A stretch of 64,000 nucleotides of DNA from a bacterium. GTDB lineage: Bacteria; Planctomycetota; Planctomycetia; Planctomycetales; Planctomycetaceae. The position numbers and the translations under genes are program-made. This document shows positions 17,711-26,640 of the stretch, in pieces (within the stretch, counting starts at the first letter, position 1; every line of letters starts with the position of its first letter). The stretch lies in the NCBI GenBank assembly GCA_016125225.1, contig WGME01000008.1:106054-170053 (forward strand), read 5' to 3'. The notes under the pieces are model-generated. The model saw nothing but the letters and a program-made list of their open reading frames with translations. It was not told the DNA's origin and searched no databases.

Positions 17711-17813
17711 AATGTTCCTCGGAAATGGCAGGCAATACATGGTCGATCGCGAATCTGCCTGCCGCGACAGAGCACTATAATCGGAGTTCCAGCGAGATCA
17801 AATCGGTTGACTT

Positions 17814-17843
17814 GGCAATTATTTCGATTTAGAAATAATTGCC
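17814..17843. promoter_or_regulatory. Perfect palindrome, probable ROK-regulator operator
   Basis: ggcaattatttc-gattta-gaaataattgcc: 12-bp arms without mismatch around a 6-bp centre, in the 181-bp divergent region between the dehydrogenase and the ROK gene. The TTATTTC/GAAATAA core resembles the AT-rich dyads bound by NagC and Mlc, which are ROK-family repressors. Confidence 0.7.
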
Positions 17844-17891
17844 GCTACCCGGAATATCAGCGGTCTCAATCACTCTGCCGCGCGAACAGAC

Positions 17892-19043
17892 ATGGCCACA
17901 CTCGACATCGACACCACCGTCGTACGGCATCTGCAACTGAGTCGACAGGCATCGCGTGTCGATCTGGCTCGCCGTTTGTCGGTTTCTCCATCCACGATGG
18001 GGCTGCATGTCGATCGCCTGCTTGATCGTGGATATCTGTGCGAGACTCCATCAGCCGTGACTCTGGCGGGACGGCCGCCCAAAGTTCTGGGCCTCAATCC
18101 CGATGCGGGAGAGTTTCTGGGTCTCGATCTCGATGCCCGCGAAATCTATGGTGTGAGTCTCGATTTCGCACAGCGCCCCTTAAAGGAATGCACGGTCCCG
18201 ATTGCCGCGCGGGATGATGCCCGTCAAATCCTGTTCCGCATGGAACAGGTTCTCAACCATTTGCATGACCGCCAGCGGCCATTGCTGGGAATTGGGATTG
18301 CGGCTCCCGGAGCCGTGGACATCCAGCAGGGCCTCGGCTTGCACTATCAGTTCATTCGTGGTTGGAAGCAGCTGCCACTGGTTGCCCATTTTCAAGAGCA
18401 GTTTGAAATGCCTGTCTGCCTGGAAAACAACGTGCGGGCCATGGCACTGGCTGAGCGGTGGTTCGGGCAGGCCAACGAAATTGATCACGCGCTGTGCCTC
18501 GGCATCCGCAGCGGCATCGGCTCGGGCGTGTTGATGCACGGGGAACTGTATAGCGGCTCGACGGGGTTGGCCGGTGAGATTGGGGGCTGGCCCATTCGCC
18601 GACGTTCCGCGACGACCCTGGAAGACTTTGCATCCCTGCGTGCGATACTCAATCGACTGACGACGGCCGTCAGGCGCGGCAAACCCACGTCCCTGACCAT
18701 GACACGTAATCGTGTCACCTCGGCTGCGCTCTTCCAGGCCATTACCGAGCGCGATGCCTTGACCTGGAAAGTTCTGCGGGAAGCCGCACGCGAAGTGGGT
18801 CGAGCCGTCGCACAGATGATCCTGCTGCTCAATCCACAGCGGGTGATTTTGTGTGGGGCATTGGCCCCTGTAGAGGCCGCATTTGTCGAACCATTGCGGC
18901 AAGCCGTACGCGATCATCTGCCGTTGATCCATGCTCAACTGCCCGACATTGTGGCCTCCACATTGGGCGATCGAGTCGGTGCGCTAGGAGCGGCGGCCCT
19001 CGCCGCACGGCACTGGCAACCCATGACGAATCTTCGTTCTTAG
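17892..19043 (+). CDS. ROK-family transcriptional regulator
   Basis: 383 residues. The N-terminal 60 residues form a winged helix-turn-helix (ASRVDLARRLSVSPSTMGLHVDRLLDRGYL). The rest is a ROK sugar-kinase-like domain: GIGIAAPGAVD, CLENNVRAMALAERWFG (END-type sugar site), and LGIRSGIGSGVLMHGELY (phosphate-binding glycines). The zinc motif C-x-C-G-x-x-G-C that normally follows GEIG is absent (GEIGGWPIRRRSATTLEDFAS). It is the first gene of an apparent four-gene operon, with 11 bases before the aldo/keto reductase. It probably represses that operon and the divergent dehydrogenase in response to a sugar. Confidence 0.88.
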   Translation: MATLDIDTTVVRHLQLSRQASRVDLARRLSVSPSTMGLHVDRLLDRGYLCETPSAVTLAGRPPKVLGLNPDAGEFLGLDLDAREIYGVSLDFAQRPLKECTVPIAARDDARQILFRMEQVLNHLHDRQRPLLGIGIAAPGAVDIQQGLGLHYQFIRGWKQLPLVAHFQEQFEMPVCLENNVRAMALAERWFGQANEIDHALCLGIRSGIGSGVLMHGELYSGSTGLAGEIGGWPIRRRSATTLEDFASLRAILNRLTTAVRRGKPTSLTMTRNRVTSAALFQAITERDALTWKVLREAAREVGRAVAQMILLLNPQRVILCGALAPVEAAFVEPLRQAVRDHLPLIHAQLPDIVASTLGDRVGALGAAALAARHWQPMTNLRS

Positions 19044-19054
19044 CAAGAAATTTT

Positions 19055-20032
19055 ATGGAATCATTCGTTCTGAAGAGTGGTGCACAACTCCCGGCGGTTG
19101 GTCTGGGATTGTGGAAAATCGATCGTTCGCACGCGGCCGATGTCGTGGTGTCGGCGGTGAAAACTGGCTATCGCCATTTCGACGCCGCGAGTGACTACGG
19201 CAACGAAGCTGAAGTCGGTGAGGGATTGTCGCACGCCTTGCAACAAGGTCTCGTGAAGCGTGAGGACTTGTGGATCACTTCCAAACTTTGGAATACCTAT
19301 CATCGGGCCGAGCATGTTCGACCGGCGCTGTTGCGAACTTTGCTCGATCTGCGGCTCGACTCGCTCGATTTGTATCTGATGCACTTTCCCATCGCATTGA
19401 AGTATGTCCCCTTTGAAGAACGCTATCCGGCCGGCTGGATTCATGATCCGGCATCACCGTCGCCGCGCATGGAACCCGATCCCGTTCCCTTGCTGGAGAC
19501 CTGGCAAGCCATGGAAGAGCTGGTCGCGGAAGGCTTAGTCCAGGACATTGGCGTCTGCAATTTTGGTGTGGCCTTGCTCCGCGATCTGCTGGCCGCAGCG
19601 AAGATTGCCCCGGCGGTCTTGCAGATCGAAGCCCACCCGTATCTCACACAGGAAAAGCTGCTCCGCTTCTGCCGAGAAGCAGGGATCGTGGTGACGGCGT
19701 TCTCACCGCTGGGAGCCCAGTCCTATTTTTCCTTGAACATGGCCAACGCGGCCGAAGCCGTTCTCGAGCACCCGTCAGTCAAAAAGATTGCGGCGACTCA
19801 CGGCCGGACTCCCGCTCAAGTTGTCCTCCGGTGGGGAGTGCAACGCGGGACCGCCGTAGTGCCGAAAACCATGAATCCCGCACGGCTGAGCGAGAATCTG
19901 TCGCTCTTCGATTTTCAGCTCAACGAACAGGAAATGGTCGCCATCTCCGCGCTCAATTGTCACCGGCGGTTTAACGACCCCGGTGTCTTCTGTGAAGCCG
20001 CGTTCCATACGTTTTTCCCGATTTACGAGTAA
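19055..20032 (+). CDS. Aldo/keto reductase (aldose/xylose-reductase-like)
   Basis: 325 residues from the ATG at 19055; the longer open frame overlaps the ROK gene and is rejected. It is an AKR TIM barrel with the catalytic tetrad visible: Asp and Tyr in DAASDYGNE, Lys in WITSKLW, His in LYLMHFPIALKY. The MHFPIALKYVPFEERYP stretch is close to aldose/xylose reductases of AKR family 2, and VVPKTMN matches the NADP-binding IPKS region. It reduces an aldehyde or aldose with NAD(P)H in the cytoplasm. It lies between the ROK gene and the monooxygenase gene (30-base gap) in one operon. Confidence 0.92.
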   Translation: MESFVLKSGAQLPAVGLGLWKIDRSHAADVVVSAVKTGYRHFDAASDYGNEAEVGEGLSHALQQGLVKREDLWITSKLWNTYHRAEHVRPALLRTLLDLRLDSLDLYLMHFPIALKYVPFEERYPAGWIHDPASPSPRMEPDPVPLLETWQAMEELVAEGLVQDIGVCNFGVALLRDLLAAAKIAPAVLQIEAHPYLTQEKLLRFCREAGIVVTAFSPLGAQSYFSLNMANAAEAVLEHPSVKKIAATHGRTPAQVVLRWGVQRGTAVVPKTMNPARLSENLSLFDFQLNEQEMVAISALNCHRRFNDPGVFCEAAFHTFFPIYE

Positions 20033-20062
20033 CCGACTTCCCCACCTTGATGGCGGACTCTC

Positions 20063-21214
20063 ATGCCGGACATTCCCATTCGAACGACCGATCGTGTGTG
20101 CGAAGTCGCCTGGTTTTCGGCGTTATGCGGCGACGATTACGAGTTCCTTGGCGTTCCCGACGGTACGCTGCGTTCGAATTTCCAGCACTGTGGCGACATT
20201 GTTCGCCTGGCCGACCGGTTGGGTTACCAGAACATTCTGCTCCCCTCGGGCTGGATTGTTGGGCAGGATGCGTTGACCTTTGCCGCGGCGATGGCGCCGC
20301 AGACGACGCAGATCAATCAACTTGTGGCCTTGCGGATGGGAGAAGTCTGGCCGCCGATGCTGGCACGAGCCATCGCCACAGTTGATCACATGGCTCAAGG
20401 CCGGTTCTGCATCAACATCATTTCGTCGGACATGCCGGGACTCAAAGAAGACGGGGCGTTGCGGTATGCCCGCAGCAGCGAAATCATTCAGATCCTGCAG
20501 GGACTCTGGCAGGCGGATGGCCCGTTCGAATGGCAAGGCGAGCATTATCAGTTCCGCTTGCCGAATACAGAGGCCGCGAAACCTTATCAGCAGAATGGTG
20601 GGCCGCTACTGTACTTCGGCGGCATTTCGCCCCCCGCTCAAGATTTGTGTGCGAAGCATTGCGATGTCTTTCTGATGTGGCCCGAGACGGAAGATCGCAT
20701 CGCCGAAACCATGCGGACTCTATCGGCTCAAGCCGCGGCCTATGGTCGCACCATCGACTTCGGTTTTCGCAGTCATGTGATTGTCCGTGAAACGGAAGCC
20801 GAAGCCCGTGCCGCGGCCGACCGGCTCATCAGCCGACTCGATCTAGCCAAAGGGGCCGAGATCAAGGCCCGTTCGATGGACGCCCAAAGCGAAGGGGTCC
20901 GGCGACAAGATGAACTCCGTGCCCGGAGCGGCAGCCTGTATATCGAGGACCATCTGTGGAGCGGGATTGGTCTCGCACGCAGTGGTTGTGCCAGCGCGAT
21001 TGTCGGCGATCCCGATCAGGTGCTCGCCAAGCTGAACCGTTATATCGATCTCGGGATGCGGGCTTTTATCCTCAGCGGATATCCGCACCTCGATGAATGC
21101 GACCTGTTCGCCCGTTATGTTCTGCCGCGTTTGCCGACCTGTCGACTGAATGAGCGGCAGCAGCGTCTTGTTCCTCACCCCGTGACTCCCCTCACGACCG
21201 CCGAACGAAAGTAA
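20063..21214 (+). CDS. LLM-class flavin-dependent monooxygenase (SsuD-like)
   Basis: 383 residues, about the length of alkanesulfonate monooxygenases. It is a bacterial-luciferase-like TIM barrel: [46 protein letters not shown], and the family C-terminal motif [17 protein letters not shown], shared with SsuD. SsuD-type enzymes use FMNH2 and O2 to cut a C-S bond and release sulfite. The substrate here is unknown. Its neighbours (aldo/keto reductase, MFS, ROK) suggest a sulfonated sugar rather than an alkane; this is inference. No flavin reductase gene lies adjacent. Confidence 0.88.
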   Translation: MPDIPIRTTDRVCEVAWFSALCGDDYEFLGVPDGTLRSNFQHCGDIVRLADRLGYQNILLPSGWIVGQDALTFAAAMAPQTTQINQLVALRMGEVWPPMLARAIATVDHMAQGRFCINIISSDMPGLKEDGALRYARSSEIIQILQGLWQADGPFEWQGEHYQFRLPNTEAAKPYQQNGGPLLYFGGISPPAQDLCAKHCDVFLMWPETEDRIAETMRTLSAQAAAYGRTIDFGFRSHVIVRETEAEARAAADRLISRLDLAKGAEIKARSMDAQSEGVRRQDELRARSGSLYIEDHLWSGIGLARSGCASAIVGDPDQVLAKLNRYIDLGMRAFILSGYPHLDECDLFARYVLPRLPTCRLNERQQRLVPHPVTPLTTAERK

Positions 21215-21222
21215 CCTTCGCG

Positions 21223-22491
21223 ATGCCTTCATCCGCCTGGTACACCCACGTCACCCGTTATCAATGGCTGGTCTTGATCGTGGCCTCGCTGGGTTGGATG
21301 TTTGATGCGTTTGAAGGGCAAATCTATAACCTCACGCGGGCCGACATGCTGCCGCAATTGTTGCAGTCGGAAGCCGATGCTCCGATTGTGAAAGTCTGGG
21401 GCGAACGGTTTCTGGGCATCTTTCTGATCGGTGGTACCTTCGGCGGTTTGCTGTTCAGTTCGCTCGCTGATCGCTGGGGCCGCAACCCGGTGATGTCGCT
21501 GACCATTCTCTTTTATTCGCTCTTCTCGGGACTCACAGCCTTTGCTGATGAAGTCTGGCAGGTGGGCGTGCTGCGGTTTCTCGTGGCGATGGGTGTCGGC
21601 GGCGAATGGGCCGTGGGGGCGGCTCTGGTGGCGGAAGTCTTCCCGAAAGAAGCCCGCGAACGAGCCGGGGGCATCTTCCATGCCACCAGTGTCGGCGGCC
21701 TCTGGCTGGCAGCGGCCGCGGGGCTCTATGTCGGCTCGCAATGGCGGACGGCCTACTTGCTGGGTGTGCTCCCCGCCTTGCTGGTGTTATGGGTTCGCCT
21801 GAGCATCAAAGAACCCGACAGTTGGAAGGCCGCCCGGGAAAGCAAACGCGAACGCATGGGGAGCTTCCGCGAATTGCTGGGGGAAGCCCGCTGGCGTTCC
21901 CGGGCTGTTCTCGGAGCGTTGCTGGCGATGGTGGGACTGGCGACTTTCTGGGGTGTTGTCGTCGCGGGACAGGATATCGCCGCCGACTATCTCAAGCGGG
22001 CGGGTGATCCCAACTGGGCCAGCCAATCGAAGATTGCCTTCGGCTTCGTTCAAACGGCGGGAGCCGGTGTGGGCATGCTGGCCTTTGGTCCGATGAGTGC
22101 CCGCTGGGGCTGCAAATGGACCTTCGTTTTCATGCACATTGCCGCCTGCCTGCTGACGCCCGCCGTCTGCTGGTTGCCGACGTATTTCCACAGTTACCCG
22201 CTGCTGCTCATTCTTCTCCCCACGTTCGGCTTCTTCGCGCAAGGGATTCATGCCGGGTACGCCGCATATTTTCCGTCCCTCTTTCCGACCCATCTGCGGG
22301 CCACGGGTTCGGGGTTCTGCTTCAACACCGGCCGCTTGCTCGCCGCCCCGGTCCTCATCTGGCTGAGTGCTTGGATGAAAGCCACCTACGACCTGCGAAC
22401 GGCGGTCACCTGCCTGGGTGGCTTCTTTCTGCTCGGCCTGATATTTCTGATCTTTCTCCCGGAAACCAGCGGCCAGGAGCTGCCAGAATAA
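21223..22491 (+). CDS. MFS transporter
   Basis: 422 residues, 12 predicted membrane helices. TM1 carries GWMFDAFEGQI, as in the aromatic-acid/sialate:H+ symporter branch (D in TM1). The loop 2-3 motif A reads LADRWGRNP. The half-way loop is charged (AARESKRERMGSFREL), and the C-terminal half has the FPTHLRATGSGFCFNTGR signature. It starts 8 bases after the monooxygenase stop, so it is the last gene of the operon and likely imports the operon's substrate. The substrate cannot be read from sequence. Confidence 0.93.
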   Translation: MPSSAWYTHVTRYQWLVLIVASLGWMFDAFEGQIYNLTRADMLPQLLQSEADAPIVKVWGERFLGIFLIGGTFGGLLFSSLADRWGRNPVMSLTILFYSLFSGLTAFADEVWQVGVLRFLVAMGVGGEWAVGAALVAEVFPKEARERAGGIFHATSVGGLWLAAAAGLYVGSQWRTAYLLGVLPALLVLWVRLSIKEPDSWKAARESKRERMGSFRELLGEARWRSRAVLGALLAMVGLATFWGVVVAGQDIAADYLKRAGDPNWASQSKIAFGFVQTAGAGVGMLAFGPMSARWGCKWTFVFMHIAACLLTPAVCWLPTYFHSYPLLLILLPTFGFFAQGIHAGYAAYFPSLFPTHLRATGSGFCFNTGRLLAAPVLIWLSAWMKATYDLRTAVTCLGGFFLLGLIFLIFLPETSGQELPE

Positions 22492-22643
22492 AGGGCCAAG
22501 GGCTGAATGCTAAGAGCCAAGTGACAAAGGCAGTGGTATCCTACTGCTTATCGGTTCTGCCCACTTAGCACTTGCCACTCATCACTTGGCTCACTTGGCC
22601 TCGACTTCCGGCTCTGGTCCCTCGACTCTAGACTCTCGACTGA
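22492..22643. repeat. Degenerate GAGTC/GACTC palindromic repeat element (family A)
   Basis: Left arm gggctgaatgctaagagcca and a long right arm containing cttggctc, ccactcatcacttggct and cgactctagactctcgact. The 17-mer ccactcatcacttggct recurs exactly at about 59435-59451. Other family A copies lie near 5579, 29466, 35258, 35884, 38392, 40153, 41404, 48252, 59387, 60970 and 62106. Confidence 0.6.
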
Positions 22644-22646
22644 CCA

Positions 22647-22976
22647 ATGCCCTACGACCCCGCTCTCGCCGATCGCATCCGCCCGTTCTTCCGGTCACAA
22701 CCGGCGTGCGTGGAGAAGAAGATGTTCGGCGGCATCGGGTTTCTGCTCGGCGGGAACATGTGCGTCGGCGTCTGGAAGGAATTCCTGATCCTGCGACTGG
22801 GCCCCGAACAAGCCGCCACGGCCCTCACTCAACCCGGCGTGAAAGCCTTCGACATCACCGGCAAACCAATGCGCGGCTGGGTCATGGTCGACGCCGCCGA
22901 CCTCCACGACCGCCCCACCCTGCAAGCCTGGATCGACCAGGCCATCCACTTCGTCCGCACCTTACCGGTGAAGTGA
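22647..22976 (+). CDS. TfoX N-terminal domain protein
   Basis: 109 residues consisting of one TfoX_N domain: KKMFGGIGFLLGGNMCVGV near the N-terminus, LRLGPEQAATAL, then KPMRGWVMVDAADL and a C-terminal helix. In gamma-proteobacteria TfoX/Sxy activates competence genes, but the N-domain alone is widespread with unknown role, so competence is not implied. A family A repeat separates it from the MFS gene. Confidence 0.85.
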   Translation: MPYDPALADRIRPFFRSQPACVEKKMFGGIGFLLGGNMCVGVWKEFLILRLGPEQAATALTQPGVKAFDITGKPMRGWVMVDAADLHDRPTLQAWIDQAIHFVRTLPVK

Positions 22977-23342
22977 TGGCTAAAACCGCTCAATACTGCT
23001 GTTGGGGATTGCATGTACCGCCCAGTTAGATGCTGCTCGGCTTACTCAGACAGCGAAAACCTCGGAAAACTACTGCAAGATGTCCAGATAAGGCTTACTG
23101 CGTAACTCCAAGAGGTGATCCTGTCCTAATTATAGGCCACTCGTAGTTACCCACGAAATGCAGCTGACCTCAAAAGACCGGGAGTGCGCAACTCCCCAGC
23201 TAGAGTGGAATGGGTACTTGCAACTGCCTTCCCCACCGTACTTTGAGCAAAGTCTGCTGTAAACCTAAGTCACAAACTTTGCAAGGGTAATGCTGCCGTG
23301 TAATATCTGCACACATCATCAGTGCAAGGATAGGCATTCAGC
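22977..23342. other. Intergenic region, start of the AT-richer patch
   Basis: About 365 bp with no gene, no clear hairpin and no repeat recognised. Base composition shifts towards A/T towards its right end, continuing through the next two genes. Confidence 0.5.
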
Positions 23343-23753
23343 ATGGCAAATAAGCAGAAAAAATCTCGTGCAGAGCTTGAGTCTGAACTCAAAGTGCTGC
23401 GCAATGCAAACTACTATCTGGCAATCGCTTCCGTCATAAACAACCTGCTCAGATGGGGAGGTCTAGTCGCAATCTCATATTTCATATACTGTTCCGTCGA
23501 TGCACTTGCAGGAGAAAGCACAGTCGCCGACATAGGCGTCAAATTCAACTCGAAAATCTCCATAAGTGAGGTCCTCGCGTGGATTTTCGGTATTGGCGGC
23601 GTAGGATATGGCTGGCGTCAGAACGATCTTCGGTCAGTTACGATTGAACGGTTGCAAGGGCGCATCCGCGAACTCGAAACGGGATTCGACCCTCAGAGAA
23701 CTTCCAGCAATCTGAATGAGCGTGGCCAAACGAATCCGAAGGACAGCCAATGA
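23343..23753 (+). CDS. Small membrane protein of unknown function, module gene 1
   Basis: 136 residues. A basic N-terminus (MANKQKKSRAELESEL) leads to a short coiled-coil-like stretch, two membrane helices (about 32-50 and 76-93, the second reading VLAWIFGIGGVGYGW), then a charged helix (RLQGRIRELETG) and a polar tail. The family is not recognised. Its last four bases overlap the start of the next gene (ATGA), so the two are translationally coupled. Codon use is visibly more A/T-rich than in neighbouring housekeeping genes, which suggests acquisition. Confidence 0.7.
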   Translation: MANKQKKSRAELESELKVLRNANYYLAIASVINNLLRWGGLVAISYFIYCSVDALAGESTVADIGVKFNSKISISEVLAWIFGIGGVGYGWRQNDLRSVTIERLQGRIRELETGFDPQRTSSNLNERGQTNPKDSQ

Positions 23754-24313
23754 ATAACCTTTCCAGCCTTATCTCCTGCGCCTTGATCTGGATACTTTTC
23801 TTCTGGTTTTGGCGAGACTATCGACTAAACAGATTTCGCCAAACCTTGTTTGAGCTCAGGGATGATTTATTTGATCTGGCACGGTCGGGGAAGATTGACT
23901 ATTCGCATCCTGCGTATGTGATGCTACGCAACACGATTAACGGAACAATTCAGTTCGGCCATAAGTTTGGAATCTTGGATTTCATTGCATTAGCCGTTGC
24001 TGCTCCCAAAAATCAACTTGAGGTCACAAGTCTAAGAAAAGAACTTGATGAAGCATGCTCTGAATTAGATCAATCAACCAAGGAAGCAATCCAAGCCATT
24101 TATGATAAAATGCACATCCGCGTCATAGAGCAAGTAGTATTAACCTCATTCATACTTTCATCAGCTACTGCATTATTTGCGGGGCTGATTTTGATGAATT
24201 CGGTCAAGAAAGCTCTTCTCCGTCAAATGTATCGGCTGATCCATAAGCCAAGGCTTGCATCTGTGCTAGCCCAGTTTGATCGCGCAGCATTAATGAGGGG
24301 TTCTCCGATCTGA
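23750..24313 (+). CDS. Membrane protein of unknown function, module gene 2
   Basis: 187 residues. An N-terminal membrane helix rich in Trp/Phe (LISCALIWILFFWFW), then a cytoplasmic helical region (ELRDDLFDLARSGKIDY ... SLRKELDEACSELDQS), a second helix (VVLTSFILSSATALFAGLILM) and a basic C-terminus. The family is not recognised. It overlaps the preceding gene by four bases and shares its A/T-richer composition. The partner is likely the other membrane protein. A phage-defence or stress module is possible but there is no direct evidence. Confidence 0.7.
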   Translation: MNNLSSLISCALIWILFFWFWRDYRLNRFRQTLFELRDDLFDLARSGKIDYSHPAYVMLRNTINGTIQFGHKFGILDFIALAVAAPKNQLEVTSLRKELDEACSELDQSTKEAIQAIYDKMHIRVIEQVVLTSFILSSATALFAGLILMNSVKKALLRQMYRLIHKPRLASVLAQFDRAALMRGSPI

Positions 24314-24482
24314 TTTCACCACAACTCTGTGGCTAGGTTAGCAGACAACCCTAAGCTACAGTGTCAAGGAATTGCTGAGTTATGTTGCCCCAACTCAGCC
24401 GAGACTTACCCGTGCACTTTTCCCGGCTCTCCGGTACGATACCCCTTTCGCGATTTGACCACGGTCTTGCACGGATGATGGA

Positions 24483-25376
24483 ATGGGACAGGAGAGTCCG
24501 ACGCCCCCGGCTCAGGAAGTTTGGACGGTTCGCCGCGTGCTGGAATGGACCACCGGGCATCTCAAGAAGCATGGCAGCGAAACGCCCCGGCTCGAAGCGG
24601 AGATTCTGCTCGCTCACGCCCGCAAATGCCCGCGGATTAAGCTCTATACCGATTACGACGAACCCCTGACCGACGCCGTGCGGGCACAGATGCGCGAGCT
24701 GGTGCAACGCCGGGCGGCTCATGAACCGGTGGCCTATCTCGTCGGCCATCGCGAATTCTTCAGCCTCGATTTCGACGTCAACCCGGCGGTCCTCATTCCC
24801 CGTCCTGATACTGAAACACTGGTCTTGGCCGCGCTCGATATCGCCAAACCGTTGGCCTCACCCACACTACTCGACCTGTGTACCGGATCGGGTTGTGTGG
24901 CGATCGCGCTCGCGAAGAATCTGCCCGCAGCGACCATACATGCAAGCGACATCAGCCCGGAGGCTCTCGCCATCGCTCAGAAGAATGCCGAGAAACATGG
25001 CGTGCTCGATCGCTGGGTGCTGCATCATGGCGACCTGTGGTCGGGGTTGGATGAGTCGCTGCGGTTCGATGTGATCGTGTCGAACCCGCCGTATATCCGA
25101 CAAGATGAGTTGCCGACGCTCGCCGTTGATGTGCAGAAGTATGAGCCGACGCTCGCTTTGGATGGCGGGATTGATGGCTTGGACTTCGTCCGCCGCATCA
25201 TCACCGAAGCACCGCGGCGGCTCAAACCCGGTGGATGGCTGCTGCTGGAGATTGATCCGGCCCAGTTCGGCGCAGTCGATCAACTGGCAGAACAACAGGG
25301 CGGCTATGCGACGCCGGTGCCTCACAAAGATATGAGCGGCCGCCCGCGTGTGTGGTCCGCCGCGTTGAAACCGTAA
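24483..25376 (+). CDS. prmC: Peptide chain release factor N5-glutamine methyltransferase
   Basis: 297 residues. PrmC methylates the GGQ glutamine of release factors RF1/RF2 using S-adenosylmethionine. An N-terminal helical domain (LEAEILLAHARKCPR) precedes the methyltransferase core: LIPRPDTETLV, SAM loop LLDLCTGSGCVAIALA, and the catalytic NPPYI motif (SNPPYIRQDEL). The EPTLALDGGIDGLDF motif is typical. No prfA lies next to it here; an M20 peptidase follows after 21 bases, probably in the same transcript. Confidence 0.95.
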   Translation: MGQESPTPPAQEVWTVRRVLEWTTGHLKKHGSETPRLEAEILLAHARKCPRIKLYTDYDEPLTDAVRAQMRELVQRRAAHEPVAYLVGHREFFSLDFDVNPAVLIPRPDTETLVLAALDIAKPLASPTLLDLCTGSGCVAIALAKNLPAATIHASDISPEALAIAQKNAEKHGVLDRWVLHHGDLWSGLDESLRFDVIVSNPPYIRQDELPTLAVDVQKYEPTLALDGGIDGLDFVRRIITEAPRRLKPGGWLLLEIDPAQFGAVDQLAEQQGGYATPVPHKDMSGRPRVWSAALKP

Positions 25377-25397
25377 CCCCCTTCCGCATGGTGCAAG

Positions 25398-26585
25398 ATG
25401 GCGATGGTCCCCGACGTTGATACGGCTCAGGCTCAAGCCTTGTTGCTCGATCTGCTCAGCATTCCCGGCAAGAGCCGCGAGGAGCTGGCGGTGCAGAATC
25501 GCATTCGGGACCTGCTCACATCGTGGGGTGTGCCGGGCGTGGCTATCACGATTGATGATGCCCATCGCAAAGCTCCGGGCGGCGGCGAGACCGGCAACCT
25601 GATCGTCAAACTGCCGGGGACGAAGCGTGGGCCGCGTCGGTTGCTTATGGCCCATGTCGATACCGTGCCCATCTGCGTCGGCACGCAACCAGTGATTGAT
25701 GGCGATTATGTACGGTCAGCGAATCCCGCAACCGGATTAGGGGGCGATGACCGCGGCGGCGTCGCCACGGTGCTGACGGCCGTGCGGGAGATTCTCGTCA
25801 ATCAGTTGCCGCATCCACCGCTGACCATTTTTCTGCCGGTGCAGGAAGAAATCGGTTTGATCGGGGCCCGTTACTGCTCGGTCAATAAACTCGGCAAACC
25901 GGCGTTGGCGTTCAACTGGGATGGCAACGAACCGCATACCATCTGCGTTGGTGCGACCGGCGATGATCTGATCGAAATCGAAGTCACGGGCATTGCCAGT
26001 CATGCGGGAGTGCATCCCGAACTTGGAGTCAATGCAGCGGCGATCACGTCGGTCGCGATTGCCGATCTCGTAGCCAACGGCTGGCACGGACTCGTCCGCA
26101 AAGGCCGTAAGCAGGGGACGAGCAACATCGGCGTGGTCAACGGCGGCGAAGCCACCAATGTGGTGATGCCGCTCTTGAAACTTCGTGCTGAGGCCCGCAG
26201 CCATGATCCAGCATTTCGTGCGAAGATCGTCGATGCCTACCGCAAGGCATTCGTCCGTGCGGCGAAGTCGTTGACGACCGCGGATGGTCGCAAGGGAAGC
26301 ATCAACTTTCATTCCGAGATGAAGTACGAAGCCTTCCGTCTCGCCGAGGATGCCCCGGTGGTCACCGTCACCGAGCAGACCTTAGTCGCGTTCGGGATGG
26401 AACCGTTACGCGTGATCGGCAATGGCGGCCTGGATGCCAACTGGATGGCAGCCCACGGTGTTCCGGCGGTCACGCTCGGCTGCGGACAGCGCGCGATCCA
26501 TACGGTGAACGAACATCTGCATTTGCCAAGTTACTTCCAGGCCTGCCGCATCGCCGTTGCACTGGCAACGGGTGCGGTGGCCTGA
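25398..26585 (+). CDS. M20-family metallopeptidase (PepT-like)
   Basis: 395 residues, cytoplasmic (no signal). Zinc-site motifs in order: MAHVDTVP (metal His and catalytic Asp), GGDDRGGVA (bridging Asp), PVQEEIGLIGA (catalytic and metal Glu), NWDGN (metal Asp) and HTVNEHLHL (metal His). A dimerisation domain interrupts the catalytic domain at about residues 195-300. This is the pattern of tripeptidase/aminoacylase-like M20 enzymes. It probably trims small peptides; the exact substrate is not known. A second ATG two codons downstream is also possible. Confidence 0.9.
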   Translation: MAMVPDVDTAQAQALLLDLLSIPGKSREELAVQNRIRDLLTSWGVPGVAITIDDAHRKAPGGGETGNLIVKLPGTKRGPRRLLMAHVDTVPICVGTQPVIDGDYVRSANPATGLGGDDRGGVATVLTAVREILVNQLPHPPLTIFLPVQEEIGLIGARYCSVNKLGKPALAFNWDGNEPHTICVGATGDDLIEIEVTGIASHAGVHPELGVNAAAITSVAIADLVANGWHGLVRKGRKQGTSNIGVVNGGEATNVVMPLLKLRAEARSHDPAFRAKIVDAYRKAFVRAAKSLTTADGRKGSINFHSEMKYEAFRLAEDAPVVTVTEQTLVAFGMEPLRVIGNGGLDANWMAAHGVPAVTLGCGQRAIHTVNEHLHLPSYFQACRIAVALATGAVA

Positions 26586-26640
26586 ATTCCATGTCGCAAT
26601 GGAGTGACGAAGCCGAGTCGCGCTCGACGTTGTCTCGCGG

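Noticed and set aside
22647..22976. TfoX-N gene plus dprA as a competence system
   Set aside because: The two genes are 38 kb apart, TfoX-N alone does not indicate competence, and no com/pil genes are present.
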